A stretch of 64,000 nucleotides of DNA from Acidobacteriaceae bacterium (GCA_003139095.1 PLHW01000008.1:313652-377651), one strand, 5' to 3'; shown: positions 51,693 to 61,744, numbered from the stretch's first letter. Numbers and translations are program-made. The notes: generated by a model from the sequence alone, not told the origin.

Positions 51693-51740
51693 CGGGTGCC
51701 GCACCCTAAAATCGCGTTCGCTGCGATTTCAGGGCGGGCA
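51693..51740. repeat. Palindromic dispersed repeat, copy d
   Basis: GGGTGCCGCACCCTAAAATCGC, a 7-nt loop (GTTCGCT), then GCGATTTCAGGGCGGGCA. The stem has about 12 paired positions. It begins five bases after the homoserine kinase stop (51687) and lies before the convergent DinB-protein gene (stop 51763), suggesting a bidirectional terminator. Same family as the elements at 2908, 7754 and 42411. Confidence 0.6.
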
Positions 51741-51762
51741 CTTTTCTAAATCCCGAAAAGAG

Positions 51763-52344
51763 CTACTGACCCCGGCTCGCCGGCGGGACAATGCCGTTCA
51801 TCCGCAGATACTCCACCATCTGCCCGTAGTGATCGAACGAGTGTGCCGTAATCAGAATCGCCAGACCCATCCGCGTAGATTTTCCTCGTCCAAACGGGCT
51901 CGGCACTTCGCCGATGAGATTATCCGGCGTAATCGTGCCCACCGCCTTGTGCGCATAGGCATACGAGTCCTTCAGAAACTTCACCACGTCAGCCTTCGAC
52001 TTGATGCCGTCCGGCCCATTCTCGCCGCCCAACTCCACCGGCGGTTTCTCCTGGAGAATCGCCGCCCCCAACATGTAGTTCACCGCCGCTACATGCTTCA
52101 CCTGCTGCGCAAACGTCCGCACGCCCTTGAACTCGCCGCCCGTGGGCGCGAAGCCGTATTTGTCCTCGGGCATGGCCTCGGCCGCCGGAACAAACTCGCC
52201 TTCGACACCTTTCACTCCGGCATCCAGGACCGAAGTAACGGTCTTCGGCGCATCCTTCGCCGCCGCCGAAACCTGCGCCCCACATACACCGCAAAGCGCC
52301 ATTGTCATCGCCAACAAACCGAGCGTCCCAAACATCTTCTTCAT
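51763..52344 (-). CDS. Secreted DinB-fold protein
   Basis: 193 residues from ATG 52344. Signal peptide: LGLLAMTMALCGVCGAQ. The mature part matches DinB-type four-helix proteins: YGFAPTGGEFKGVRTFAQQVKHVAAVNYMLG (His in QVKHV), and AHSFDHYGQMVEYLRMNGIVPPAS with two His residues, so the three-His metal site is complete. Family members act as thiol-dependent transferases or isomerases in the cytoplasm; this one is exported, so its role is unclear. Confidence 0.85.
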   Translation of the reverse strand: MKKMFGTLGLLAMTMALCGVCGAQVSAAAKDAPKTVTSVLDAGVKGVEGEFVPAAEAMPEDKYGFAPTGGEFKGVRTFAQQVKHVAAVNYMLGAAILQEKPPVELGGENGPDGIKSKADVVKFLKDSYAYAHKAVGTITPDNLIGEVPSPFGRGKSTRMGLAILITAHSFDHYGQMVEYLRMNGIVPPASRGQ

Positions 52345-52508
52345 ATCGCCTCCGGAAAATCAGATTGCAATTCAAAGTTAGAGAAGCCCACTCATCGAGC
52401 GCGTTGTGAGGCCACGGCTCAAAGCCTGCCCGGCGCGAAGCCTCGTCGCCCAATCCTGCAAAAAAGCGCGGCATGAGCCGCCGACGGAAATCGCGCGCCC
52501 ACCCGGCC

Positions 52509-52793
52509 TCAGTGCGGCTGCTTGTAATGCGCCTTATCCTGATCGTGCCGCCACTTGAAATACTGATCCTGCTCGTCCGCATGAAGCTTCGCAAAATCGA
52601 TGCGCGGGTCGCGATGCGTCTCGCGACACCAGCGGTCGTAGTAATCCATCTCCCGGTCATTCCACTTGTGGTAATCGTTGTAATACGAGTCGTAGTACCG
52701 CGGCGTCCGATGGATACAAGCTGTTCCCAGCAGCGTGGAGGCCAGCGCCGCCGCCAGACAGAATGAGCGAAGAATTCCAGATTTGTTAAGCAT
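52509..52793 (-). CDS. Small lipoprotein rich in Tyr, Asp and His
   Basis: 94 residues from ATG 52793 (MLNKSGILRS). A lipoprotein signal is visible (AAALASTLLGTAC, lipobox LGTAC), with the modified Cys at residue ~26. The mature part is highly polar and aromatic: RYYDSYYNDYHKWNDREMDYYDRW. It ends with YFKWRHDQDKAHYKQPH. The composition suggests a metal- or cell-wall-binding surface, but the function is unknown. Confidence 0.65.
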   Translation of the reverse strand: MLNKSGILRSFCLAAALASTLLGTACIHRTPRYYDSYYNDYHKWNDREMDYYDRWCRETHRDPRIDFAKLHADEQDQYFKWRHDQDKAHYKQPH

Positions 52794-52898
52794 GTTATTG
52801 TCCCCCAAAAAAAGACGATGCGATGGTAATCGAAAATCCGCTTACGCACCACCAGCATCTCCGAATAACGACGACCGAAAACCACGCCCACCCAACGA

Positions 52899-54383
52899 CT
52901 ATCGACCAACGACCAACGACCGACCCCACGGCCACTCCCCATGCCGCCACGCCCGCACCAGGTAAATGGCGAGGCCCACCACCAGAATCACTCCCGCATA
53001 CCGCACTTCGCGCAGAAAATTCTTTCGCGAAACCAGAATAAAAATAAAACTCGCCGCCGCGATCAGAGCCGGGAGCGGATACAGCCACATGCGAAACGGC
53101 CGCGGCATCTCCGGCCGCCGAATCCGCAGCACGATCACGCCAATGCTCTGTACCAGAAATTGCAGCACGATCCGAATCACAATCAGCGACGCGATCAAGT
53201 CCGCCAGCCGCAAAAAGCAAAACAGCGCCGCCACGCCCGCCATCGCCAGCACCGAAACATACGGAATGCGGTGCTCCGGATGCACCTTCGCAAACACCCG
53301 AAAATAATTTCCGTCCAGCGCCGCGGCATAGGGCACACGCGAGTATCCGAGCGTCAGCGAAAACACCGACGCAAACGCTGTCCACATCACGAGCACCGAA
53401 ATCACCGACGCCGCGCCCTGCCCATACACGCGCTGCATCATCGTCGAAACCACGTAGAGCTTGCTGTTCGCCGCGCCCGCCTGCGCCAGTTCGCGCCACG
53501 GGATCACGCCCAGAATGCTGATGTTCATCACGATGTACAGCACCGCCACCGCCAGAATCGACAGAAACAGCGCCCGCGGAATATTTTTCGTTGGATCCTT
53601 CACCTCATCGCCGAGAAAGCAAACGTTGTAATACCCGCCGATGTCGTAAGCGGCAATCAGCATCGCGCCGCCCAGTCCGTGAAAAAAATCGCTCGAAAAC
53701 GAAAACGCTCCTGGCGGCAAATCGAACGCCTGATGCGCATTGAAGTGCGTGAGCCCGGTAAAAATAATCCACCCAATCGTCCCCATCACGCCCAGCCAGA
53801 GCACTTTCGTCAATCGCGAAATCGCCGTGATGCGCCGGTAAAGCAAAAACGCGGTCAGCGCGCAAACCCCGATGGCCAGCAACGTCGCCGGCATCGCGAC
53901 CCAAGTGAGTTGCAAAGCTCCGACCAGCGGCATCTTGAGAGTGCCCGTGTGCGTCGACCACACTCGCTCCAGCCCCGGCCAGAAAAACGCCGCATACTGC
54001 GAAAGCCCAATCGCTCCCGACGCGATTGAGAGCGGCGCACTGAACGAAAGCTGCCAGATGAACAAAAAAGAAATGAGCCTCCCTAATTTTCGCGGCCCAT
54101 AAATTTCTTTCAAGTACCGGTACGACCCGCCCGACCCCGGCATCGCCGCGCCCAGCTCCGCCCAAACCAGCCCATCGCAAATCGCCAAGAACGCGCCGAG
54201 CACCCACCCGAGCATCGCCTGCGGTCCGCCCATCGCCGACACAATCAGCGGGATCGTAATAAACGGGCCCACGCCAATCATGTCAATCATGTTGAGCGCG
54301 GTCGCGGAGCTGAGGCTGATTCCGCGTACGAGTTGGCTATCGGCGTTTTTGTTATCCGTCTCGGTGGTGGGAGGAATTGTCAC
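52899..54383 (-). CDS. APC-family amino acid permease
   Basis: 494 residues from GTG 54383. Twelve or more membrane helices, with the APC hallmark GVGPFITIPLIVSAMGGPQAMLGWVLG, AMPGSGGSYRYLKEIYG, and YDIGGYYNVCFLGDEVKDPTKNIPRAL. The substrate-binding helix 1 unwound region (GVGPF) is present; the substrate is unknown. The C-terminus is cytoplasmic. The upstream gap 54384-54546 contains a few repeats of AACGACCAACAAC-type and no gene. Confidence 0.88.
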   Translation of the reverse strand: MTIPPTTETDNKNADSQLVRGISLSSATALNMIDMIGVGPFITIPLIVSAMGGPQAMLGWVLGAFLAICDGLVWAELGAAMPGSGGSYRYLKEIYGPRKLGRLISFLFIWQLSFSAPLSIASGAIGLSQYAAFFWPGLERVWSTHTGTLKMPLVGALQLTWVAMPATLLAIGVCALTAFLLYRRITAISRLTKVLWLGVMGTIGWIIFTGLTHFNAHQAFDLPPGAFSFSSDFFHGLGGAMLIAAYDIGGYYNVCFLGDEVKDPTKNIPRALFLSILAVAVLYIVMNISILGVIPWRELAQAGAANSKLYVVSTMMQRVYGQGAASVISVLVMWTAFASVFSLTLGYSRVPYAAALDGNYFRVFAKVHPEHRIPYVSVLAMAGVAALFCFLRLADLIASLIVIRIVLQFLVQSIGVIVLRIRRPEMPRPFRMWLYPLPALIAAASFIFILVSRKNFLREVRYAGVILVVGLAIYLVRAWRHGEWPWGRSLVVGR

Positions 54384-54546
54384 GAAGCTTGTAGGAGGTA
54401 GTTAGTCGTTAGTCGTTCGGAAAGCACATAAGATTGCAATGGCCGGTATCGGGGGTCAGGATAAACCCGCCAATCATAGGTGCATCGAACAGTTGTGGAG
54501 CGAACGGCCGCGGTCGAAAAATCCCCGAACGACCAACAACTAACAA

Positions 54547-57504
54547 CTAACGACCAGCTACGAGATTCACAAACAGCCGCACCGCCCCCGGAACTCCCGC
54601 CGGCAACTGCCGGAAGAAATCATACGCGCAGTAGATATAAGTCCCCTTGCCATACTTAGCCACCAGCAGCCCGCCCTTCTGCTCCGGCTCGCCCGGGTCG
54701 TGCGACTCTAACAGCGGCGTAAACTCCGGCGCCCATGACGACATAAAATAAAGCCCGCGCTCCTGCACCCACCCGTCAAAATCCTTCTGCATAATCTCGT
54801 TCGGATAATGAAAAATCTCATTCGTCGGCTCAAGTATCTTAACCGGAGCCTCCTCCACCGAAACCCGCGCCCGGCTGAGCGTTGCCGCATACGGCGTGTA
54901 CTTCCCCGAATTGAAATCTCCCGCCGACGGCCCAAACCCAAGCGTGTTGTACTGCACCACAAGTCGCCCGCCCGCCTCCACATAATCCAGCAGTCGTTTG
55001 TTATTCGCGATCACATCTTTCTGCGTGTCATATGCACGAATGCCCAGCACGATCGTCTGGTACTTACTCAAATCCTCCGTCGCCAGCTTCTCCGCCGCAA
55101 TCATCTCCACATTCATTCCGATCTGCTGCAGCACCGTCGGAATCTCATCGCCCGCTCCCATCACATATCCAACCTTCAAGTCGCGCGGCACCTTCACATC
55201 CACAATCGAAACCCGCTGCACCGCCGGCTGGTAGTAATACGCCGCGCCCAAATCCTCCCGCGTCACCAGTGTGTATCCATCGCGATAGCTTTTGCCGGCC
55301 GCATCCAGCACCGCATGAATTTCAACCCGCGCCTCCTGCAAACGCGCCGGCGATACCTTAAACAAAAAGTCCTGCCGCTCGCCCCGTTTCGCCAACGCGA
55401 CCGTCAAGCGCTCCGGTTCCACTCTCCAGCCCGCGGGCACTTCCAGCCGCAGCGTCCCCTCCGACGCTCCCGTCAGATTCGAACTCACTCCCACCGTCAC
55501 CGCGATTTCTTTTTCGCCCTGCGCCGGAAGCACATGCTCACCCGGCTCCAGGCTCAGCGAAAAGGCCGGCGCAACCGCCAGCGGAGTTCGATCGCGGCTC
55601 CCATCCGCATTTACAAAAGGCACAAACACCGTGGCCGCAATTTCTCCCTTCGCGGCCTCGGTTTCGCCTCGCCGATTGCGGAACGCGTCCGGCGCGGGCG
55701 AATGCAGCCGGCTGTGTTCGAGTACTTCATATTGCATGCGCACCCGCAACGCCGCCGGAGGAAACGGCAGCGTGCGATACCTCTCATCATCGATCGTATT
55801 CAGCGCTTCCGTCTCTGGATTATCGCGATGCCAGTACGGCCTCGTCATCGCCGCATCCGCCGGAACCTTCAACGCATAGTTGGCGTAATAATCCTGGCCC
55901 GGCTTGATCGTCATCTCCCCCGCATCCGCCCGTTGAATCCACTCCTCGCCGCCTTCCAGATCTGCCTTATCCACCAGCAGCCACTTGTCCGACCCATTAT
56001 GCAGGCGCGCCCTCACCTGAAAAGTCTGTCCCGGAGAAACCACCGTCAGCGCGTCTTTTAACGGCCCGGCGCTTTTGCTCGGATTCGGCCCCGCACCCAC
56101 TACCGCGTCGAAATGCAGGCTCATCGCGATGTTTTCCGCTCTCTGCACCGCTTCTTGTTCTTTCTGCAAAACCGCCCGCACGTCTTCCTCAGCCGCGTCG
56201 CGCATTCCACTCGCCTTCAATCGGTCGACGGCCGCATTCAAATCCCCGACTGCCGTCGAAAGTGGCTCGGCCGAACCCGCTGGATCCGACTCGCTCTTGT
56301 CGATGGCGCGCTTGATCTCAGCCGCGCTCGATTGCAACTCTCCCCGCAGCCACGGAACTTTCTTCTCCTCTTCTCCCAGTCGCGCCGCGAGTCCCGGCAG
56401 CGTTGTGTCGATCCCGTCGAAAAAATCCGCCTCGTGCCCATCTTTATCCTTGGGAGAATCCACCACTGCGTCGACCAGCTTATAAAACGTAAACCGATCT
56501 CCATCCGGGACCGACACGGCCGCCAGCCCCTGTGACTGCTGATGCCGCAGCCCCTTCAGCGCAAACTGTACGTACGACATTCCCAGCACGGGATCGGCCT
56601 TGCCCGTATTCAGTTTCAGCGTGTACTTATCGGCATCGCAGGCCTGCGCACCAAAGCTGCACACATTTCCGATGTACAGCTTCCTCGGCTGCCAGGGGTG
56701 CAAGCCCGCCGCAATCTGCTCCGGAAACTTCGTAGGATCGGCCGCGGCCCGAAACGCCTCCCGCGTCAAAATCGCCGACGCCTGATGATGTCCATGCCCA
56801 TCCCGATCCGTCCCCGAAAACCGCGCCACCAGCACATCCGGACGAAACTCGCGAATCACGCGCACAATATCGCCCAGCGCCACATCGTGCCCGCCCCATT
56901 TCTGAAAAGTCTCCTCCGGAGTTTTCGAATATCCAAAATCCGCGACGCGCGAAAAGCGCTGCTCCACACCGTAATACCGGTCGGCGGCGAGCAACTCCAA
57001 AGTCCGCAGCACGCCCAGCACGTCAAACAGATTGCTGCCCAGCTTATTCTGCCCGCCTTCGCCGCGGGTCAGCGTCATCAGCAGCGTGTCCACGCCCTTG
57101 CCGCGCGCCTCCAGCGTGAGCATCCCGCCGTCCTCATCATCCGGATGCGCCACCACCTGCATCAACCGCCCGGTGGTCGCCAGTTTCCGCAGCTCGAGCT
57201 TCAACCCGGCCTCGCCCGTCTCCTGCGGCAGCAGGGCATAATAATGATCCGCTGCGGATTGATCCGAAGCAGAATGATCCGCCGCGCTCTGATCTTTGTT
57301 GTGATCCTTGCTCTGATCCTTGGGCTCATCCGCGCCGTGATTGACAGAAGGCTTGTCCTCGCTCAGCGCAGCGGTTGAGTGCTGCGCGACGACCGGAATC
57401 GCCGCCGCCGACAAAACAACGATGCACAAGATCGCAGCAGCGATCGGCGACCGGCGCCGCCGGTCGCGCAAAAACTCTTGATCGGCCCGAAAAAGTGAAA
57501 GCAT
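54547..57504 (-). CDS. Large PIG-L (LmbE-like) deacetylase with amidotransferase-like C-terminal region
   Basis: 985 residues from ATG 57504. An N-terminal hydrophobic signal (AAAILCIVVLSAAAIPVVAQ) is followed by a low-complexity linker made of Asp/Lys/Ser/His repeats (DQSKDHNKDQSAADHSAS). PIG-L domain (~110-330): VVAHPDDEDGGML with the zinc-binding HPDDE, TRGEGGQNKLG, and SGTDRDGHGHHQAS with further His ligands. A middle beta-sandwich region with NEW3-like strands follows. The C-terminal ~200 residues look like a class I glutamine-amidotransferase-type fold (VLGIRAYDTQKDVIANNKRLLDYVEAGGRLVVQYNT). It probably de-N-acetylates a sugar or glycoconjugate outside the cytoplasm. Confidence 0.87.
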   Translation of the reverse strand: MLSLFRADQEFLRDRRRRSPIAAAILCIVVLSAAAIPVVAQHSTAALSEDKPSVNHGADEPKDQSKDHNKDQSAADHSASDQSAADHYYALLPQETGEAGLKLELRKLATTGRLMQVVAHPDDEDGGMLTLEARGKGVDTLLMTLTRGEGGQNKLGSNLFDVLGVLRTLELLAADRYYGVEQRFSRVADFGYSKTPEETFQKWGGHDVALGDIVRVIREFRPDVLVARFSGTDRDGHGHHQASAILTREAFRAAADPTKFPEQIAAGLHPWQPRKLYIGNVCSFGAQACDADKYTLKLNTGKADPVLGMSYVQFALKGLRHQQSQGLAAVSVPDGDRFTFYKLVDAVVDSPKDKDGHEADFFDGIDTTLPGLAARLGEEEKKVPWLRGELQSSAAEIKRAIDKSESDPAGSAEPLSTAVGDLNAAVDRLKASGMRDAAEEDVRAVLQKEQEAVQRAENIAMSLHFDAVVGAGPNPSKSAGPLKDALTVVSPGQTFQVRARLHNGSDKWLLVDKADLEGGEEWIQRADAGEMTIKPGQDYYANYALKVPADAAMTRPYWHRDNPETEALNTIDDERYRTLPFPPAALRVRMQYEVLEHSRLHSPAPDAFRNRRGETEAAKGEIAATVFVPFVNADGSRDRTPLAVAPAFSLSLEPGEHVLPAQGEKEIAVTVGVSSNLTGASEGTLRLEVPAGWRVEPERLTVALAKRGERQDFLFKVSPARLQEARVEIHAVLDAAGKSYRDGYTLVTREDLGAAYYYQPAVQRVSIVDVKVPRDLKVGYVMGAGDEIPTVLQQIGMNVEMIAAEKLATEDLSKYQTIVLGIRAYDTQKDVIANNKRLLDYVEAGGRLVVQYNTLGFGPSAGDFNSGKYTPYAATLSRARVSVEEAPVKILEPTNEIFHYPNEIMQKDFDGWVQERGLYFMSSWAPEFTPLLESHDPGEPEQKGGLLVAKYGKGTYIYCAYDFFRQLPAGVPGAVRLFVNLVAGR

Positions 57505-57639
57505 TCCCATAAGATGGAATTTACACGAAGAAGGGATCAAACGTGTGGCGCGGGCGCCCTCGTCAACGAGTCCTGAAATTTGCCTTCACCTCGCCAATAA
57601 GCGCGCCCGCGGACCCGCCATTCGCTGCGACACAGCAAC

Positions 57640-60078
57640 TCATTTCACTCCGCGCACTTTCCCCTGGCACGCCGCCGCCTCCTGCACGATCCCCGCAAAC
57701 TCCGCATCCCCGCGCACGTCCGCCAGCAGAGGATCCTCCAGCAGCGCGTCGTGAGCGCAATATCTTCCCTGCACTGCCGTGCGCAGAAATTCGTACGCGA
57801 TCTGCTTTTCGCCGCACGACGCCAGCACCGCGCCTTCGTAGTATTTCAACGCCGAATTGTGTATCGCCATCAGCTCTTTCTCCGCCGCCTCAGCGGCGCG
57901 ATGCACCTCCGGCGCCGGCGCTTTATTCAGGCACACCTGGAGAAAACCCCGCATCCAAAGAGGATTCTCCGTCATCGGCTGCACCGCCCGCTGCGCCTCC
58001 GTCAGCTTCCCCTCGCGCATCAACACCGTAACCTTCACCGCGTTCGACCACTCCGAGCCTGCGTCCAGCTTCAGATACTCCATCGCCCGCGCTTCTTTCC
58101 CACCCTCAAAAAACGCGAACGCGCACGAGCGCCAGTTGTAATTCGTCGGATCGAACCTCAGCGCCTTGTCGCACTCCGCCTGCGCCTCGCCCAGCAGGCC
58201 CGCATAGCGCAGCACATACGCCAGCGAAAAATGCGCAAACGCGCTGTCCGGGCTCCGCTTCACCGTTTCCCGCGCGCTTTCCAGTCCCTTCTCCAGATTT
58301 CCCGTGTCCGCCAGATTGATGGCCAGCGATCCCGCCGCATTCGTCCGCCCCGGCTCAATCGCCAGCGCCTTCCGGTACGCCGCCGTCGAGCGCTCGTATC
58401 CCTGCTCGTATCCCTCCGCTCCGCCCCCCGAATACACCGCGTCATAGTAATAACGATGTCCCAGCGCCTCCCATGCCGGCGCGTAATTCTCGTCGATCTT
58501 CACCGCCTTCTCCAGCATGGCGATCGCGTCCTTGTTCGGTCCGGCGTCGTGCGGAATTGCCTTGCTCCGCATGTATAAGTCATAGGCCTCAGGATTCGCC
58601 GGCACGCTGCTCTCCTCCATCGTTCCGCCCACGCCCAGCGCCGGCAGCAAGCCTTCCCGCACTTTCTTCGACATCTCCCGCCGCAGCGCAATCAAGTTTT
58701 CCGCCGGCGCACTCAGCGTCCCCGTCCACACCAGCCGGTCGTCCTTCACCTCCACGGCCTCCAGCGTCACCATCACGGTATTCGCGCGCTTCAAAAAATG
58801 TCCCGCGATTACCGTCCCCACTCCCAGTTCGCGCCCGATCTTCGCCGAATCCGCCTCCTCGTTCTCGCTATACTTTTGCGTCGATGTCGACGGCCGGATC
58901 TCCAGCGCGCGCGAATACGTCAGCGCGTTCGCAATCTCGTCCGCCAGCGCAATCCCCAAGAATTCGTTCTCCGGACTCTTATCGAAATTCTCCAGCGGCA
59001 GCACCGCAATCGTCCGCCGCCCTCCCGCCGCCGCGTGCCGGCGCTTCATCCACCACATCCCCGCCACGCCCAGCGACACCAGCAGCGCAATCATCGCCAG
59101 CGCCAGCGTCCCCAGTACCCATCTGCGATTCCCGTCCGCCCTCTGAAATGCGCTGGTCGCAATGCGCGGCCCCGGCATCACCCGCAGCCCGCTCGGCTGC
59201 GTCGGATCGGTCTCTTTCCGCAGCCGCGCCAGGTCCGCCTTCATCTCCGCCGCGTTCTTGTAACGCTGCTCGCGGTCCTTCTCCATCGCCTTTCCGATGA
59301 TCGCTTCCAGCTCCTTCGGTATCGCCGGATTCAACGTCCGCGGTCCCGCCGGCTTCTGATTGATCACCGCATGCAGCGTGGTCACCACGTTCGTGCCTGT
59401 AAACGGCTTCTTCCCCGTCGCCATCTCGTACAGCACCACGCCAAAGGAAAAAATATCGCTGCGCACATCCAGGTCTTCCGACCGCGCCTGTTCCGGCGAC
59501 ATATACACCGCCGTTCCCGGAATCACTCCCACCTGCGTCAGGGACTCTTCCAGCGACGAGTCCGTCGCCGTCCCCACCTTGCCATCCTTCATCAGCTTCG
59601 CCAGACCAAAGTCCAGAATCTTCACCTGCCCGCCCGGCGTCAAAAAAATATTCGCCGGCTTGATGTCGCGATGCACAATCCCCTTGGCATGCGATGCCGC
59701 CAGCGCGTCCGCCACCTGCATCGCGATGTCCACGAGCTCCTCCGTGTCCATCGCCTGCCGCTCGGTCGCCTGCTCGCGAATGCGCTGCTTCAGGCTCTCG
59801 CCCTCCAACTTCTCCATCACGATGAAGGGCTGGCCTTCGTTATTGTCGATGTCGTGGATCGTGCAGATATTCGGATGGGTCAGTTGCGACGCCGCCCGCG
59901 CCTCGCGCGTAAAGCGCTCCAGCGAGCGCGGGTCCTTCACCAGGTGATCGGGAATAAACTTGAGCGCGACGAGCCGCCCCAGGCGCAAGTCCTCCGCCTC
60001 ATACACCACTCCCATCCCCCCGCCGCCCAGTTTCCCAAGCACGCGGTAATGGGACACAGTTTGGCCCACCATGTCCAT
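57640..60078 (-). CDS. Serine/threonine protein kinase with TolB/FlgO-like and TPR domains
   Basis: 812 residues from ATG 60078 (ATG 60072 is an alternative). PknB-type kinase domain (10-275): [50 protein letters not shown], all catalytic residues intact. Then a membrane helix ([21 protein letters not shown], ~325-345). Next a TolB/FlgO-like domain ([20 protein letters not shown]... [17 protein letters not shown]), then tetratricopeptide repeats to the end ([57 protein letters not shown]). The architecture is common in acidobacteria. Signals sensed outside the membrane could tune the kinase. No partner is adjacent. Confidence 0.92.
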   Translation of the reverse strand: MDMVGQTVSHYRVLGKLGGGGMGVVYEAEDLRLGRLVALKFIPDHLVKDPRSLERFTREARAASQLTHPNICTIHDIDNNEGQPFIVMEKLEGESLKQRIREQATERQAMDTEELVDIAMQVADALAASHAKGIVHRDIKPANIFLTPGGQVKILDFGLAKLMKDGKVGTATDSSLEESLTQVGVIPGTAVYMSPEQARSEDLDVRSDIFSFGVVLYEMATGKKPFTGTNVVTTLHAVINQKPAGPRTLNPAIPKELEAIIGKAMEKDREQRYKNAAEMKADLARLRKETDPTQPSGLRVMPGPRIATSAFQRADGNRRWVLGTLALAMIALLVSLGVAGMWWMKRRHAAAGGRRTIAVLPLENFDKSPENEFLGIALADEIANALTYSRALEIRPSTSTQKYSENEEADSAKIGRELGVGTVIAGHFLKRANTVMVTLEAVEVKDDRLVWTGTLSAPAENLIALRREMSKKVREGLLPALGVGGTMEESSVPANPEAYDLYMRSKAIPHDAGPNKDAIAMLEKAVKIDENYAPAWEALGHRYYYDAVYSGGGAEGYEQGYERSTAAYRKALAIEPGRTNAAGSLAINLADTGNLEKGLESARETVKRSPDSAFAHFSLAYVLRYAGLLGEAQAECDKALRFDPTNYNWRSCAFAFFEGGKEARAMEYLKLDAGSEWSNAVKVTVLMREGKLTEAQRAVQPMTENPLWMRGFLQVCLNKAPAPEVHRAAEAAEKELMAIHNSALKYYEGAVLASCGEKQIAYEFLRTAVQGRYCAHDALLEDPLLADVRGDAEFAGIVQEAAACQGKVRGVK

Positions 60079-60238
60079 GCAGTAAATCAGGCGGGCACCC
60101 TCACCCGCAGAGGGACAATGTTAGAGTGTCCCCGCAAGTGGGTCAACCGCCGGCTCGCGATTGCGGCCGACCCGCGGCGACGTCCTCGCCCACCAACGTC
60201 CATTGCCTCGGCCACACACGGGCAGCAACTCGACCCGC

Positions 60239-60286
60239 AAAAAAAACCGCAGGGCCAAAGCGCTGGTTGGCGCCTTGGTCCTGCGG
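60239..60286 (-). terminator. Strong intrinsic terminator
   Basis: On the minus strand a stem of about 16 pairs, CCGCAGGACCAAGGCGCC with GCGCTTTGGCCCTGCGG (60286 down to 60247), has a short loop and is followed by eight T residues (60246-60239). It serves the secreted-protein gene that ends at 60339. Two G-T pairs and a mismatch interrupt the stem. Confidence 0.85.
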
Positions 60287-60338
60287 TGTTGGATTAAGAC
60301 CGCTCTGATACCGCGTCCTCGGGGGCCGCTCGATTCCG

Positions 60339-60827
60339 CTACTCGGTCCAGTTGATGTTCGCAATGCCACCGCCCGGCGGCACGTTCCAGCAAATCAACT
60401 GAATGCTCCAGGCGCCTTGCAGGAAGCCCGAGAGTTGCAAGGAATAGTCTGGCCCGGGGAAGTTGATCTGCCCCCAATATGCGTAGTCGGCCGGATACGC
60501 GGATCCGGCGCCTGAATACGCATATGCCTGGCACGAAAAGGTACCAGAGGCTTCGGTCCCCTTCCAGTAATTCTGGACGGTAATCCCCTTTTCTCCCGGG
60601 CTGTCGGTGGGCAGGTCGAATTCGAGGCTTACCGCGTACGAGCAATTGTTCACCACAGCCCCAAAACTCTCCCCGAGGCAGGTATACGGATTGGTGCCCA
60701 ACGTGCCCTGGTTCTCGACATGGAAGGCGCTGAACCCGGTCGTTGATCGCGCATACGCGGGACTGGCCGCGACGGCCAACATGGCGAGGCAGAGTCCCAG
60801 GATAAGTGTGCTTGCTTTGAGTTTCAT
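60339..60827 (-). CDS. Small secreted protein of unknown function
   Basis: 162 residues from ATG 60827, with AAGGAGA directly upstream on the minus strand, an excellent ribosome site. Signal peptide: TLILGLCLAMLAVAASPAYA. The mature part has two or more Cys pairs (NPYTCLGES, NNCSYAVSL, TFSCQAYAY, LICWNVPPG) and a beta-rich pattern. No family recognised. A strong terminator 53 bp after the stop suggests a monocistronic, well-expressed message. It is divergent from the ECF sigma gene. Confidence 0.7.
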   Translation of the reverse strand: MKLKASTLILGLCLAMLAVAASPAYARSTTGFSAFHVENQGTLGTNPYTCLGESFGAVVNNCSYAVSLEFDLPTDSPGEKGITVQNYWKGTEASGTFSCQAYAYSGAGSAYPADYAYWGQINFPGPDYSLQLSGFLQGAWSIQLICWNVPPGGGIANINWTE

Positions 60828-61177
60828 GGTAGTTCTCCTTTTTTTTCGGCAGCTTTGTGCCGATGTTTTTTTTGACTCGCCCTCACTCCTGGGGAAGAGT
60901 GCCAAACAAGCAGTTCAGGCCTCGTCATCTGGTAAAGCGAAATTTTCGCGAGAACTGGTCGCGGGCAAACAAATTTTCTTTCGCGGCCTGAATTTTGCCG
61001 GCAACGCCGGGGGCCATCTTTCCGTGAAACGCTAGTCGTTCTTTCTGCACTATCCAAAAGGGAGACCCTCGCTTAGAACCAACGAAGTATCGCTGGGGTT
61101 CAATCGCTTGACATCGGCGATCGGGTGAGGCTACTTTTACTCACCAACAGTTCCGGGGCCCCGCTTGGTGGCTTAGT
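60828..61177. other. 350-bp divergent intergenic region
   Basis: No gene was seen. On the left, two T/A-rich tracts (about 60839-60848 and 60867-60874) flank a small CGGCA/TGCCG symmetry near the start of the secreted-protein gene. On the right lies a candidate promoter (61108-61137) for the sigma factor gene. Confidence 0.5.
61108..61137 (+). promoter_or_regulatory. Candidate promoter of the ECF sigma/kinase operon
   Basis: TTGACA at 61108-61113, an 18-bp spacer, then TACTTT at 61132-61137 (3 of 6 to the consensus). Transcription would start near 61145, about 33 bp upstream of the GTG start of the sigma factor gene. The -35 box is of housekeeping type, so the operon may be transcribed constitutively. 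Confidence 0.4.
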
Positions 61178-61744
61178 GTGTCGCAGCTTCCTCCCAACAC
61201 GGTCACTGAGTTACTGGCGACCTTCCGCGCTGGTGACGAGCAGGCTTTAAAAGCCGCGGTTCCCCTCGTCTATGACGAACTGCGCCGCCTCGCGCACCAC
61301 TACCTCCGCAATGAACGGCCCGGCCACACTCTGCAAAGCACCGCCCTGGTAAACGAGGCCTATCTGCGCCTGGAGAAGCAAGCCGCTGCTCCCATCCAAA
61401 ATCGCGGGCACCTTCTCGCCATCTGCGCCCAGTTGATGCGACAGATTCTGGTCGAGTATGCGCGCGCCCGCAACGCCGGCAAGCGCGATGGCGGAGTCCG
61501 GCTGGAACTCGACGATGCGCTCGCCTTGAAAACTCGCAGCATGGACCTGGTCGCTCTCGACGACGCACTCAACGAACTGGCCAAGCTCAATCCGCAGCAG
61601 AGCCGCATTGTCGAACTGAGATTTTTCGCCGGCCTCTCCATCGAGGAAACTGCGCAAGCGATGGATCTCTCGCCCACCACCGTGAAAAAATATTGGGGCA
61701 TGGCCCGGCTCTGGCTGCATCACCACATGGGCAAGGCTGCTTAG
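61178..61744 (+). CDS. ECF-type RNA polymerase sigma factor (Sig-70_X6-like)
   Basis: 188 residues from GTG 61178. Region 2: AAVPLVYDELRRLAHHYLRNERPGHTLQSTALVNEAYLRL. Between regions: HLLAICAQLMRQILVEYARARNAGKRDGG. Region 4: LNPQQSRIVELRFFAGLSIEETAQAMDLSPTTVKKYWGMARLWL, a clear helix-turn-helix. The pattern matches the TIGR02999 family, which usually lies beside a serine/threonine kinase gene. It is followed after 2 bp by such a kinase gene, so the kinase is presumably its regulator. No anti-sigma gene is visible. Confidence 0.92.
   Translation: MSQLPPNTVTELLATFRAGDEQALKAAVPLVYDELRRLAHHYLRNERPGHTLQSTALVNEAYLRLEKQAAAPIQNRGHLLAICAQLMRQILVEYARARNAGKRDGGVRLELDDALALKTRSMDLVALDDALNELAKLNPQQSRIVELRFFAGLSIEETAQAMDLSPTTVKKYWGMARLWLHHHMGKAA

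Noticed and set aside
52941-54029. Long His/Arg-rich open frame on the plus strand opposite the APC permease
   Set aside because: Composition (RHH/RQN runs) is that of a shadow frame of a membrane protein gene.
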